From positions 7,999 through 71,998 of the forward strand of contig NSJX01000007.1 of the NCBI GenBank assembly GCA_002286715.1: DNA of 64,000 bases, given 5' to 3'. Positions 34,372 to 46,348 of this stretch are shown one piece after another. The position numbers were made by a program, and so were the translations under genes. The notes below the pieces were generated by a model, which searched no databases, was not told the origin of the DNA, and saw only the letters and a list, made by a program, of their open reading frames with translations. The stretch comes from Dentipellis sp. KUC8613 (Eukaryota; Basidiomycota; Agaricomycetes; Russulales; Hericiaceae). Within the stretch, counting starts at the first letter, position 1; each line of letters starts with the position of its first letter.

Positions 34372-34790
34372 CTTATATGAGAAAGTTTTCACAGCATTTC
34401 AAGCTCAGAGACGCCGTTCTCACGGTCCCTCCGATTATGGGCGCTCTACGCTTTGCTTGCTCAGCCTCCCTATGACAAACGCCTCAAATTCGTTCTCTAG
34501 ATTCCCTTCCTTTCCTCCAAGCTGTGTCTCTTCTATCTACACGTTGTCGGATCATACACTGCACACCCTGCAGCTCGGGGGGCAGCGCACACACGCGAGG
34601 GCAGGTCAACGCCGGTGGGAACGTCCACAGAGCGGTGCCGCGCGGAGACTTGACTCCGATCTAGGCGCCGGCAGGAGGATTGCCGCGACATGATAGGGCA
34701 AAGGTACCGAGGGTATTGTCGGAATCACAGCCGCGTCAGTCCTCTGCAATCCCATAAATTGATCCCAGGAACCACAGCGCCAGTATACAC

Positions 34791-34946
34791 ATGACGTCCG
34801 ACATTCAGTCTGCGCCAGGAGCACGCGGCGCACAGACCGCAGCAGACGCTGACGACAACCAGCAGCCCGCCCGCCGAGGGCGAGAGTCCCGCGGCCGCGC
34901 GACAGAGATCTCCCAATTGCCTGACAATCCCAAAGAAAAAGCGTGA
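34791..34946 (+). CDS. possible small hydrophilic protein, 51 aa
   Basis: ATG to TGA without intron. The composition is strongly hydrophilic: MTSDIQSAPGARG then an Ala/Asp/Gln stretch, an Arg-rich middle (PARRGRESRGRA) and TEISQLPDNPKEKA. An A/T-rich CCATAAATT lies about 40 bases upstream. It resembles small stress or conidiation proteins in composition only; I do not recognise a family. It sits in an otherwise empty 2.3 kb interval. Confidence 0.4.
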   Translation: MTSDIQSAPGARGAQTAADADDNQQPARRGRESRGRATEISQLPDNPKEKA

Positions 34947-36708
34947 CAGTCGGCAGAGTAATTTTCATTTGCGGGGAGGCGGGGAAGGCACGGCTCGCCG
35001 GAGATGAGAACGCCGGCGCTAACGTGGGGGAAGTCGGGGAGGGCGACGTTGCCCGCTGCCCAGGGTGGAGGGCATCCACACCGGCGACAGACGTGCGATG
35101 CTCGCGGGCCCCTGCTGTCCAACTAGGAATAGAGAGCGGACGTGGCAGGGGGGACAGTCAGCAACGGCGCGGGAGCATTTCGGCTCTAAAGAGGATATAG
35201 TGCCCGAAGCCGCGGGATGCGCATCGATAGACTAGTGATGCACCAGGACGCCCAGTGACGAACATAGGAGCGCACAGGCTGGGCGGGCCCTTCGTGCCGA
35301 CGAGAGGGGCGCTGCGCGTAACATCGGTGAGACCAAGCGACCGAGTTGTTGATCAAGACACATGGGAGGTTGAGACGTGTAACTGCGGCAAGCGTGTCAG
35401 AGCTCTAGTGGGTGCCTGTTTATTGAGCCGCAGCAGGTGCTAGTCAAGGAGACATTAGACTGGCCAAGCAAGCTGACCCCCAGAGCATCGAATTCAAGCG
35501 CAGCAGACGGCGAAAGCCAAAGAGCGGTAGGAAACCCAAAGCAACAAAGACGGTAGTAGTAGTTTGGCCCCTAAATCGCCAAGGTTCGCAATTGAGGGAC
35601 TCAATGCAAGCCGGAGATACGCCAGATGCAAGCCCGAGTGAGCGCCAAATTCGAATGTTGGTGTAGGTGGATGCGCAGTTGAGGTGTTTTGGCGGAAGTC
35701 CGCAGTATGGCTTGACAATATAGACTCATTGGCAGGTGTATGCCACTGACTAATCGTAAACAGGTCGAATTGACGACGGACGTTGCGGATGTGTGGGATC
35801 GGCTTAGCGTAGATGAGACTGAACATTGTCATTGTAACCGCCCTCAGGCGGACGCAACGTTCCCCATACGACGAGCTTACACGCACCAATAGTAATAGCA
35901 AGTAGCGTGGCAGACAGTAAGGACTTAGGGGGACACCAAAGACAAGTCTCTCCCTGCCTTCGAGCAACAAGGCGGCCAAGAAATGCCGTGTCCCTCGTCG
36001 TCAGGGAAGACGCATACCTAGAAAAAAGGAGAAACCTCCCGAGTCAACCAGTTCGCGTAGTCGCACAACTACAGATCCTGGAGGCGCACCTGCAGAAAAC
36101 CCTCCACCCTCCACCCGATCTCCCTTGACCTCCTTCTCCCCAAACCAGCCCACCGCCTCTCCAAGCGTTCGACGGCACCACCTGCCACAAGTCGCGTCCC
36201 GCACGCGCCAAAGGGTCCTGAAAGTCCATTACCGTGATATGAAGGGGGGTCGGCAGGGGGGGAAAAGGTCCACGGGGCAAACGCACAGGGGCCTTTTATA
36301 AGCGTGCTGGTGAGTCGACGTTGACGCGCTCTGATTCGTCGCGGCACTGCAACGCGTCGTCCGTGCGGCTCCCACGTGTCGGGTCCGAAGCCCCGAGTCC
36401 ATGGTCCGCCGAGTGACTCGCGCACCACAGCATGGTCCATCCCGTCCGCCACCCGCAGCAGCAGCACACAGGTTGCTCAGTACAGTGTACATTCGACAGT
36501 CCAGGCAGCATGTGGGTATCATCAATAGAAAGCATTAAGACAGCGTCCGTCGTAGAGAGTGTAAGTAGTACAGCACAGCACAATCCGTCCGCCCGCGGCC
36601 CCGATGCGCGCCCTCGCTAATTGATCACCACGTCGAAACAGCCCAGTCAGCAGTCGCCAGCAGCCACCCCACCCGGCCAATCCCCAAATGGTGCGCCGTA
36701 GCTGCTTG
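34947..36708. other. no supported gene
   Basis: About 1.8 kb up to the stop codon of the RhoGAP gene. Only short, motif-free frames are present on both strands. Confidence 0.4.
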
Positions 36709-39243
36709 CTACTTCTGGTCCTGACTCGTCCCGTCGCTCAGAGGAGGGACAGGCGGAGCCGAGCTCGGAGGCGCGAAGAAGCCCTCCGCCGTGATGCCAA
36801 ACGCCTCCACGCCTGCGCCGCTCGACTTGCGCGTCGTGCCGCGCCCGACCGAGATGGATCCCTTCTTCGCCGTCCCGTGCAGCCCGCGCTCGATGCTGAT
36901 CGTCGACTTCGCCTTCCCGACCGTCCCGTAGCCGTTCCCGTTCCCATTGCCGTTCCCCATCGTGTGCATCGAGCGTGCCGCCTGCGCGGGCCCGCCGCCA
37001 GACTGCCCTGTGCGGTGCCGAGGACGCCACTGGCTGCCAGACGCAGCTGCGCCCCATGCGCTAGGGGGAGAGTGTGGGCCAGCCCCGTTTGGACCGATCG
37101 GCATCACGAGCATCGCGTCGTCGATGTCCTCGTCATCGTCGAGCGTCCTGCTGTCGCGATTCGACCCACGCGACTGCACGGACTGCCGCTTGGGACGCGC
37201 GAACTGGGGACTCGACGAGCCGGAGGACGACGCGGTTGGTGAGGGGAATGCGCCCTCTTCGAAGGACCGCGTGGGCGGCAAGGCCTCTGCGCGGTCCACG
37301 ATCTCGTCGAAGACTTCGTAGTACCGCTGGATGCAGAGCTTGATCACCGCACCGAGGGTCGTGCGGCCCTCGTGAGAAGCGTTGTTGGGAGCCGACATTG
37401 CTTGCGCAAGGGCGGGGTGCAGCGCTGGACCGCCCGAGACGGCGCACATCATAACGTCGCGTGCTGGCGACGGGCTCTTGACGAAGTTGGGGCAAAGGAC
37501 AATGGAGAGATTGTGTGCGTCCATAAGATTCGTTTGGGATCGTAAGGATACTTCATGCATTAGGTCTGATGGAGGTGGACGTCAAGATCAAGCGCCCTTG
37601 AAGGTTCGGGAAATACTTACGGAGAACATTACTGAGGAGTATATAATTGCAAGGCGCCAATTCTGGTAGGATGGTTTCGCGAATGTAGAGTAAAGCTGCC
37701 CAGTCGGTAGGATCGTCAGAAGGTGGTGGGCATTTCAGGATGATTGGATAGAGGGTTTCCGGGAAAAGGGGTTCAGGGAGGTCGCGGAGGTATTTCTTCA
37801 GGAGAACGGCTGCGAGGTGAGGGTCGTTGAAGGTATCAAGCGATACAACTTGGCCTGGAAGAATTGTGAGGTAGCATTCACACATCGAGGAAAAGACCTT
37901 ACCTCGGTCGTATGCCTCCTGTACCTGACGCAGCAATGCAGAATTCGGCGAGCGTCGGAACAGACCAGCATCACTCAAGCCTGTTCAGTCGTCAGCATTG
38001 CTATCGCTAGAGAATGCAGGATAGCATACCAGTTTCACGGAGGTACTGTACGCAGTCTTTCACAACCCGCGGAACACCGCCCTTCTCGCCATCATATCCC
38101 ATCAGTTCCTCGAGAGGGACACCGAACAAGCTCGATTGGATCGCCATAGGCATCCGGATCTGCCGCTCGTGTTTGAGGTTCTCTCTGAGAAAGGATGAGT
38201 CACTTTTCGCAACTCGAGCTCCGAGCCGCTTACTGGTAGACTGCTGCTGGGACGTCGATTTGTGTTAACGGGACATGATATGCGAGGTCAGAAAGGGTGT
38301 CGATGTATGTAATCTTGCGGAAGAACTTTGGGCTGCGAAGGTCGTCAGCTTATACCATCTTCAAGAGTCCTTTGCACGGGAAGTACCTAATAAAAGCACC
38401 AGCCAGGGAAAACAGCACTGAAACGCCGACATGAACAAAGGGGTAAAAATAGAATACGCTATGTACTCACTTTTCGAGAAGAAGTTCGAGTGTACGATAT
38501 ACTATTAAGCACGTTAGATATTACATGGGAGGAAGCAAAGGGGACGGAAGTAAAACGCACCAGGCGTTTTAAATTCTTTCGGTATTTACGGCTCAGGCTG
38601 CGGTACGCCTTCCACACCCAGTTCCACCCGGGTGTGTGCTTACTGCCCGCGGCAAAGAATACTACCGTGTAGTCGGATTCCACTTTAAAGCCGCGTTTCA
38701 GAACAGACGACAGCAAGTAGGCATGTGGATGCGTACCATATAGGTCCAGGTAGGAGAGGATGCGGCTGGGGGTGGGTTCGGCATGAGATTCCTGCGCCGC
38801 AGCAAAGTGGAGCGGGCACCTACGTGAGCAGTAGGTCATAGTTCACCTCCCGTGTGTCAGGCATGGCTGACGCGTTGAGCACGACCCTGTCATATGCGCT
38901 ATCAGCGCGAAACGCGGATGCAGCACCTATCTCATGACCTACATGGGTCGCGTCCTGGGTGCGCAGACGGTTACAGTCGACCCCTAAGGACAGCGGAGCA
39001 TGCCACTCACTCATAGTCCACCCCAGCCTGGTATATCATCCGACTGATCACTCCCTCCAGTCTATCATCGCCATGTTCCATCTGCTCCGGCGCATCTTGT
39101 GGCCCTGGTCGTTTCCACGGCGCGTTGAAACGACGCTTGCCTACGGGCGAGCTCGGAGACGCCTGGTTCGAGGCAAGTGGGGAAAGGGGAGATTGAGTAA
39201 GTGCAGTCAGCCGTTGCTTGAGACTCAGTTGTCGAGGAGGCAT
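36709..39243 (-). CDS. Rho GTPase-activating protein with N-terminal BCH/CRAL-TRIO domain, 643 aa
   Basis: Eleven exons: 39243-39011, 38886-38824, 38765-38737, 38682-38561, 38501-38471, 38417-38387, 38332-38234, 38184-38030, 37980-37903, 37854-37621 and 37565-36709. Introns are 48-124 bases and the frame closes exactly. The N-terminal part reads LLLTRILSYLDLYVESDYTV, VFFAAGSKHTPGWNWVW, YIVHSNFFSKMLFSLAGAFI and FRKITYIDTLSDLAYHVPL, a CRAL-TRIO/BCH module as in ARHGAP1 (p50RhoGAP) and yeast Ecm25. The RhoGAP domain follows: FGVPLEELMGYDGE, VVKDCVQYLRETGLSDAG, then LFRRSP with the expected arginine finger, LLKKYLRDLPEPLFPE, and SQTNLMDAHNLSIVLCPNF. The C-terminal ~220 residues are low complexity. 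It probably down-regulates Cdc42/Rho at membranes. Three exons are only 29-31 bases. Confidence 0.93.
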
Positions 39244-39377
39244 GGTTGAAGACGCGGTGGTGGTGCAGTGGTGTTGCAGTTAGCGCTCTCACCGGACGCT
39301 CCTGCAGGGCTGATGGGCGCCGGTCTGTCGGGTCCCAACACACGTGATGTCATAGATAAATATATTCGAGTTATTTT

Positions 39378-39621
39378 TACAGCCGTTTACTAATCGATAG
39401 GCCTTTTATTGCAGAATCTGATCCATTGAAGCGGACTTTCAAGAGGCGTTCTGAGTTGCAATCTCGCGGCATTCAGCCACAGCCAGCCACACGCGAAGCG
39501 TAAAGCAGTGCTCTGGCATGTCGGCAATTGTGATCTCCGACAATCTCCGCCTCTAGAACGCTCTTCACAATCCGTAGGAAATTATTTTTGGGAACGGCCT
39601 ATCGATTAGTAAACGGCTGTA
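39378..39621. mobile_element. MITE copy 2, 244 bases
   Basis: The ends TA-CAGCCGTTTAC-TAATCGATAGGCC and the reverse complement GGCCTATCGATTA-GTAAACGGCTG-TA match copy 1 except for one symmetric base change (A to T after GTTTAC). The interior shares short blocks with the reverse complement of copy 1, such as GCGGACTTTCAA and CAATTG, showing one diverged family. It lies 135 bases upstream of the RhoGAP start codon and so may touch that promoter. Confidence 0.85.
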
Positions 39622-41059
39622 GTCAATAAGGGCACTCAATGGCCTCGACTTGCAAGGAGATCATGCATTCGGCGAACAGGTAGAGTGGATGTAAGGAAGA
39701 GAGATGCAAGAGCATAAGATATCTGAATCTCGACTTCAGGACATGATAGAGCTCACCAGTAGCTCACCATCAAGATCATTTTCAGCCAGGTATCTGATAT
39801 GAAGAAATCGGTCGCGCTCGGCAACTCACACCCCAATCTGCCTGCCTAAACCTCAGCCCCAAGAGAAACTGCACAAGACTCGTTATATCCAATAAAGAAA
39901 GCGGGAATAATAGGAGCATAGCTAGTGAGTCGGGATAAGAAGGTGGGGACTCCGATACCCTCCGCGGGACGGCACTCATGGACATGAGCTCCGACGTTTC
40001 ATTATGGCTATCCGAGATCGCGCGAAGGACAAAAGAGAGGCGAGCGAGAACTATGAGGCTGCAGCAAATTGAGGTCACCGTGCGGGAGAAGTTGGAACTT
40101 CACGTTAAGAGTGGGTCGCATTTCCAACAACCTGCTATCGCCGGGGCTGTTAAATACCCGTAGCCGTGTTGACCGAGAGTTCCACATGTCAGTTCTGTGG
40201 ACGTAGCAAAATCGCGAGGAAGTATAGGAATGAGACAAGCCAGCGGCCCGCAGCTGCAGCGTTTGAGGCAAGGACTCTACGGCTCCGACCATCTTCTTTT
40301 CTTAGATCGTTGCACATATCTCGGAAGGAGCCCGAGGGTGAGCGAGTCGGACGCGAGAGCAGGATTTGTGAATGAGAAGTGAGCGAGAAGAAGCCCCTAA
40401 TTGTACCGCGGAGGGCTCGAAGAATACTTGCGAAATCAACTTGCATCCGACTCGGACGTCGATTTGTGAGACCAGACGGCAGAGGCTACCGAGTTGTAAG
40501 GTAGTGAAGGGAAAACTGAAAGATGTGTCGCTTCTTTTCCTACCTTCGAATTATATTTGAAGCAGCGATGTCTAGGTCCCACGCTGTTCTGAAAGTGTGC
40601 ACACATCTGAGATAAAAACACTGGAAACTCGGCGACTCGCGTCATTTACTCCTTTTTCAACGATCGCGACCTTGAAAGAAAGTTCAGAGCAGATAAGCAA
40701 TCAGCGATATCGAGACTTACAAGAGAACAACTCGGAGGACTTGTTCAGTCTAAGTGGTACAGTGGCAAGGAACGCGCACCGCGGGCGCCACAAAGACTCG
40801 AACGAATCCTCGGGCATGGCCATTTGGCCGGGTCGCGCGACCTTCGTCACCGCTCCCGCTTTCCCACTGCGCCTACACATTACTTTCAAGTGGGATATGT
40901 CAGGCCGCCTACGCAGACACCTGGAAGATGCATTGACCAAGCGAGCACGCTTCTCCGGAATCCGCAGGGAACCAGGTCATGGGAGCACTACGCATGCGCT
41001 GTATAAAAAGACCTTGAGAAGGCCTTCGCAGCCTGAGTATAGCCGACCTCGTCCCACAG
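39622..41059. other. no supported gene
   Basis: 1.4 kb between MITE copy 2 and the methyltransferase. Frames up to about 160 codons exist near 40.6-41.1 kb but lack motifs and overlap one another. Confidence 0.4.
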
Positions 41060-42361
41060 ATGACAGCAGTTCTCCGAGACTCTGAGCTGTACAGCAGCGC
41101 GAATTCGACTGTAGGTATCGATGTGTCCGGAAAAGATGCGTACAGGAAAGCGGTGAGTTGTTCGTCCATGTAACTCGGCACCAAAAAGCTGTCTATCGTG
41201 CTGACAGCTATGCTCCTGGCCGGCCTTGCAGAATCAAGGTGGCGAACTTGATAGGTGAATCTAGTCTACGACGCATCGCTCGCCTCACAATATATTTACT
41301 ACCTTTTTTTCTGACAGATTGGACGAGCAGCACGAACTGTTCAACAGATATCTAGGAAATAGAATCACCTACGCACCGCTCGAGAATCCTAAGAAGATAC
41401 TTGAGGTTGGGTAAGTATGTTCAGAATACTTTACCTTTCACTAAAGAATCATCTTTGCGTCCAATCTTACCAGTGCCGGCTCCGGAGCATGGTGAGACCG
41501 CTTCTCTTAGTAGGGCACCACTTTCACAAGCTGATAACCGTCAGGGCAATCCAAGCAGCGATACAGTATCCAGATGCTGAAGTCATCGCTGCCGACATGG
41601 CTCCGTTACCTGAACGGTACGAACTTACTTCTCATTCCGCTTATGGAGGCGACGTCCTAACTCAACACGCAGCCCACTGCCGCCAAATGTTAAATTTCAG
41701 CAGTTGAACATATTTGACCCCTTCCCATTCGAGAAGGGAACCTTCGACGCCGTCCACATGCGCTTCGTCCTGATGCACGTGAGCCATCCTCCTCTGTGCC
41801 TTCAGCAGCGCCCTTACGCCGCACCACCAACAGGTCCCCCAGCCGAACGAAATTGTCAAACGCCTGACGGAGCTGGTCAGGCATGGCGGATGGCTGATCA
41901 TCGAGGACATGGACCAGCCTCCGAAAGTCATCCCCAACGCCCCCAGCCTGACGGAGGCATTCACAATCATGAAGAAATTCATGGACTCACGAGGCGTATG
42001 CCCGACTGTTGGAGCTTCGCTCTCGCAGTGGTTCATCGATGCGGGCGCCTTCAACGAAGTCAGCGTGCGCCATCTCTCGATTCCCATGAGCCCAGATTCA
42101 CCGGGTACGGTTCAAGTTCTGCATAAAGCTTGTGGACAGCGCACACTCACTTCAGAATTGCTAGATTCCACATATAGTCAGCTAGGAAGAGGTATGAGGT
42201 TGTCGATGAAGCGCTTTTTCGGGGAAGATTCGAAGGACGGAAAGCTCACGGCTATCGGCGTTACACCGGAGTTGCAGCGGCGGTTCAGCGACGAGATAGA
42301 ACGCCCGGGCTGGAAGTATGATCTCCAGTTCTACCTCGTCTGGTCTCAGAAACGTGCTTGA
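41060..42361 (+). CDS. SAM-dependent methyltransferase, 310 aa (or 293)
   Basis: Seven exons: 41060-41152, 41232-41254, 41318-41410, 41474-41491, 41545-41616, 41673-41778 and 41834-42361. The spliced product reads LDEQHELFNRYLGN, then the SAM-binding motif I ILEVGAGSGAWAIQAAI, motif II DAEVIAADMAP, NIFDPFPFEKGTFDAVHMRF, and the post-motif ELVRHGGWLIIEDMD. This is the class I fold common in fungal secondary metabolism and LaeA-like proteins; the substrate is unknown. Exons 2 and 4 are microexons of 23 and 18 bases, and without them motif I is broken. A possible 51-base intron near 42105-42156 (GTACGG..TTCAG) is frame-neutral; removing it gives 293 residues. Confidence 0.85.
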
Positions 42362-42537
42362 CGGTGTTGTCAGTACTGTATTCGCCAGTTCTCGTGTATG
42401 ATTGTACTTTTAGCAAACAGACTGAGTCTCAAAGACGATAGCATTACCAAGGAAAACAAGAGATAGAGAGCAATGTGTTAAATCCCAGGTATACAGACAG
42501 CGAGGTAATATGATACAGAGATAGATGGGTATCCTCC

Positions 42538-43752
42538 TCACAGACTCTGCAGTTTATCTAAAAAGATCGCCCACTCCACGACCGTGATGCCCTTTTTGAG
42601 CGCTTCCTCCTTGACCTCGCGGTCGCGAGTCTCCTCTCCCATCCTGGCAATCGCACGGAGATGCTCGTCGCGGCGGACACCGAGCTCGTGTAGCATCGGT
42701 GCGATATGTAGCAGAGATGGCTGGCACGAGCTGAGGACAGTCTCGATGGACGATGTCGACGTGGCCTTGCTTTGTGTGGTTGTGGTCGTCGACTGACCAG
42801 ATGACTCGATGCCCGAGTCTGTCTTTGGTGGCGCGCCGTAGCGGTTTTTACCCTGTGGAGGGCCGGTGTATGTTACATTCGACGGCGGAGGACTCGATGC
42901 GCTCGAGAAGCTATGCTGCAGAGGTGATCTGGGGCCCTGCGCAAAATATCCCGTTAGAGATCGGCCAAAACAATCCGAGGTTCACATACCTCCGTCAGAT
43001 CCACAGACCGTCGCCCCGCTCGCTCCTTCCCCTTCAGATTCGCAGTCGCGAGCGGCGGGCCCGCGCCTCTCCTGCTCTCCGTACTCACCCGTCTCCTCCC
43101 AGCGTGGCTATCCACCTCGCTCTTCGCAACTTCCGTCTCTCCATCGCCCGCCTCGCTTGCGCTCTTCGCTACGCCCTCCCTCCAGATCGAGATCGTCCGC
43201 TCCGGCCCATCCTCCAGGATCTTCCTCTGCACCAGGTCAGTACGCCCCGGCGCCCGTCCATCCTGCCGGCGGCCCGACCGTGAACCCTCCAACGCGCCGA
43301 CGACGCTGTTCGCCTTGCCCTTGCCCTTCCCCACCGCATCCTGCTGCAGCGACGCCTTGCCCATCAGCCCCGCGAGGCTGCGCGTCGGGCTGTTCGCGCG
43401 GCGCGGGCTGGCGGGCTGGGGCGACGGCTTCGGCTTCGGCGGCGGGTACGCAGGCTCGACGGTGATCGCGTCGTAGTCGACCTCGGGCTGCGAGCCCCCG
43501 CCCCACTCGGCCATGTCGTACACCGTCGTGCCGCCACGCGTGACCGTGATCGCGTCGAAATCGTCGGGGAGGGGCGCTGTGGTCGGCGGCGGGTGCGGGC
43601 GGCGCACGAGCCGCTTGCCGGTGCCTTCGCTGTTTGGCACGAGATAGAGCGCCTCTGCGAAGGAGGAGGGGGATGAGTATGCGTTTGTGCTTGCGTGGCT
43701 GCGAGCCACTGATGTAGAAGGGGTAATTACCGCTGGCTGCGTCGTTATGCAT
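42538..43752 (-). CDS. conserved-looking orphan protein, 361 aa
   Basis: Exons 43752-43731, 43654-42990 and 42936-42538. The 22-base first exon supplies MHNDAAS. The product reads EALYLVPNSEGTGKRLVRRP, then FDAITVTRGGTTVYDMAEWG and DYDAITVEPAYPP, a duplicated DAITV element. A long basic, Ser/Pro-rich disordered stretch follows. It ends in a helical domain: VLSSCQPSLLHIAPMLHELG, RRDEHLRAIARMGEETRDRE, GITVVEWAIFLDKLQSL. I do not know the family. The ordered C-terminal helix bundle plus a disordered linker suggests a scaffold or regulator. It is convergent with the methyltransferase. Confidence 0.7.
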
Positions 43753-44560
43753 TTTGTGGTTGCTTTCGTAGGTATATGGGTTTTTGTAGGTATGTGCGGT
43801 ATAGTTTGGTGGGTTAGAGGTGTCGACGGGTTATGTGGGGGGTATAGACAAGTGCATGGGCTTGGACTGGTGAAGATCGGGTCGAGTGCCGCTGCTCATC
43901 CAATGTGACAGGTACGTGACATTTCGTGACCATTGTGCTATGGCGTGACACAATGATAGCCTCGAGTCCTCCTGTAGGTAAGCTTTCACCACGACCCCAC
44001 CCTCCTGCAGACCAATCTAATACGCATTGAAGTTACGTTTATCCACAGCTGAACGCTGAGCGCCTCAGAAGGATACTCACGTTGGCCGGGCGGATTATAT
44101 GGAACTTTGCATACCTTTATGAAAATCCGCAAGCAGATTATCATGTACTCTACTGTTCACGAGTGAGTTCAAATATACTCCTCGTTGTCAGTATAGCGCC
44201 TCCTATGCTTACAGGAAATAATTGCATCCAGGGTACGACGCGCTGTAATTGTAATTATGAGGTTCCCTCTATATGTAAAGTCTTTGCCTCTTCTATCACC
44301 TTCAGCGTCTCCCAGTCTCCCCAGCGCCGTCGTGGAGCTATCCGCTTTCAAAAGCGCCGGAGGGTATCGCTCCAACTTCAGGGAAGTGCTTTCGACTTCC
44401 TCATCCGTATGATCGATGCCCTCCGGGACTTGCTGCACCGTCATTTGGCGTCTATAGTCAATATGACCACTAGCGCTGCGCCTCAAGTATCCTAACGTCG
44501 ACTCGGTGTAGGCAATGTTGCCCCGCCCCGTCCTGCACCCCTCCGTGCTCTCCTCCCCCG

Positions 44561-45943
44561 ATGCCGAAACTTGAAATGGCCCAGGCGTTGCGGATGGCAG
44601 TGAGAGAGGTAATATGCGAGACTGCATTCTACGGTATGTTCATGCGCGATCTCGAGACACATATCCACAATTGACGTTTCACGCAGGCATATATACTGTT
44701 CTCTTTCTTATCTCAAGCTATATTCTCCTGTGAGTGCCATCGATATCGGCATCCAAAGAAAGAGCTGACTATTTCTTGCTAGATTCAAGAAGCCAGCGTC
44801 AAAGGCAACCTTCACGCTGCTAGCCGCGACTGCGATCATGTACGGTGTCTCCACGGCTCACTGGGCGGTGACTCTCGTGATACTCCTCCCCTCGATCGGG
44901 AACGACACAAAATTATCCGTCCCAACCAGAACCCAGTTCCTCATAACTTCCTATTTCCCGTATTTCAGCGTAAGTGACTTGATGTCCTCGAATCCTGGTA
45001 GCTGACGAACCGACACCTGCTGCAGTACGTCCTCAGCGACGCCATCGTCGTGTGGAGAACATGGCTTATCTGCGATTGTAACACCAAACTCTTCGTCCTC
45101 CCTTTGGTCTGTCTCGCAGCCATGACCAGTATATTTCCTCTACAATATTCAACGTGGATATAATCTAAACGCTCTCGTCACAGTTGTCACGATCGTCGGC
45201 CTGTCGTTCGGCATACATTCTACCGTGGCCGGCGCTTCCAGCGCGGACGGCCAGGCTGCCATATATCTCGCGGTCGCGAGCTGGGGCTTGACCATCCTCT
45301 CCAACATATGGCTGCTTTTCCTGACTGCGTGGAGGACTTGGTATGGATCCTGACAACGTAATACGTGTGTCATCAGCTAAACTTAAGCTCGTTTTAGGAA
45401 GTACAGACAGTGCATCCGCTCTAAACTCACAAGGGGTAGCACGAAGACAAACGCCGAGAAAATCCTCGTGCTGCTCGTCGAGTCGGGCGCCTTGTATCTT
45501 TGTCTATGGGCACGTCTCAAGCCTCACACCTACTATTCTCCCCAACAGCTGAAGAATGCATACTAGATTGTTTACGTTGCCGTGTGGTCAACGACCACCG
45601 GTCCAGCGGCCATACTCTACGCTGCGGTTGTCCAGCTCGTGGTGCGCCAAATGTCTTTCGCGTGCGCATATGCCTCTGGAACTGATCCTGTTGATTTGAC
45701 CACTAGGGTATCTATCCGACTATAATTGTCGTCCTCGTGTGCTTGACCACGGCAGAAACGGACTCTGTGCAAGGTGCTACGAAGCTCTCGACGATCGACT
45801 TTAGACCACGTACAGCGGGATCTGTCTCGTCTGCGGAGTCGGGCTCCACGCGCGAGCATCGTGCATCGATGGCTATGGCAGTCGTCTATCCTGATAATGA
45901 ATGTGGGGCTCTACGGGTCAAGCATGATGATAGCTGCGTTTAG
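44561..45943 (+). CDS. seven-helix integral membrane protein, Agaricomycete type
   Basis: At least eight exons from ATG at 44561 (MPKLEMAQALRMAVREV). Spliced hydrophobic segments: IYTVLFLISSYILL; FTLLAATAIMYGVS with WAVTLVILL; SYFPYFSYVLSDAIVVWRTW; LFVLPLVCLAAMT plus VTIVGLSFGI; AIYLAVASWGLTILSNIW with FLTAWRTW; ILVLLVESGALYLCLW with VYVAVW; AILYAAVVQLVGIYPTIIVV. The repeated WRTW at the ends of helices 3 and 5 is typical of a large uncharacterised seven-helix family in mushrooms, often annotated as integral membrane protein. The C-terminal tail is hydrophilic and Ser-rich. Around 45507 the exon appears to end at a GC donor (TGG|GCACGT). I infer a plasma-membrane receptor-like role, unproven. 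Confidence 0.75.
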
Positions 45944-46348
45944 GTGAGTGCGCTTTGGCGTGAATGCCCCCGTCCGTAATAGCTGATCAGTAGTCTCCTT
46001 TGCCTTGAAGGTGCCACGCTTCGCGTCCACGAAATGCAACAAATACATTATTCGAAGTTATGATGTTACCGCCCAGCTTCAGTGTCTAGTCGCATACCCT
46101 TCAAGAGCCCGCACTCGCTCGCTTACGATAGTGGCTGAGCCCTAATAATATCTAATCATGATCCTTGCGCAGCTCCACCAAAGGCATGAGAAACGGACAG
46201 AAATGACCAGAACAGCACCAACCCCATGTCGCTTTCCATCTCGTATCCATCAATTCTTCCCGCATCTTGGATGGGCGCCAATACATCGCAATGGCACTGC
46301 TCGAGTTTGCGTATGTCTGCCATATATTCATTGCACATTTCCAGGCAT

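Noticed and set aside
34606..35079. 157-codon minus-strand frame
   Set aside because: Antisense to the small ORF at 34791 and Ser/Pro/Arg-rich without motif.
44169..44627. 152-codon minus-strand frame
   Set aside because: It overlaps the first exon of the seven-helix gene antisense and has no motif; kept out for lack of support.
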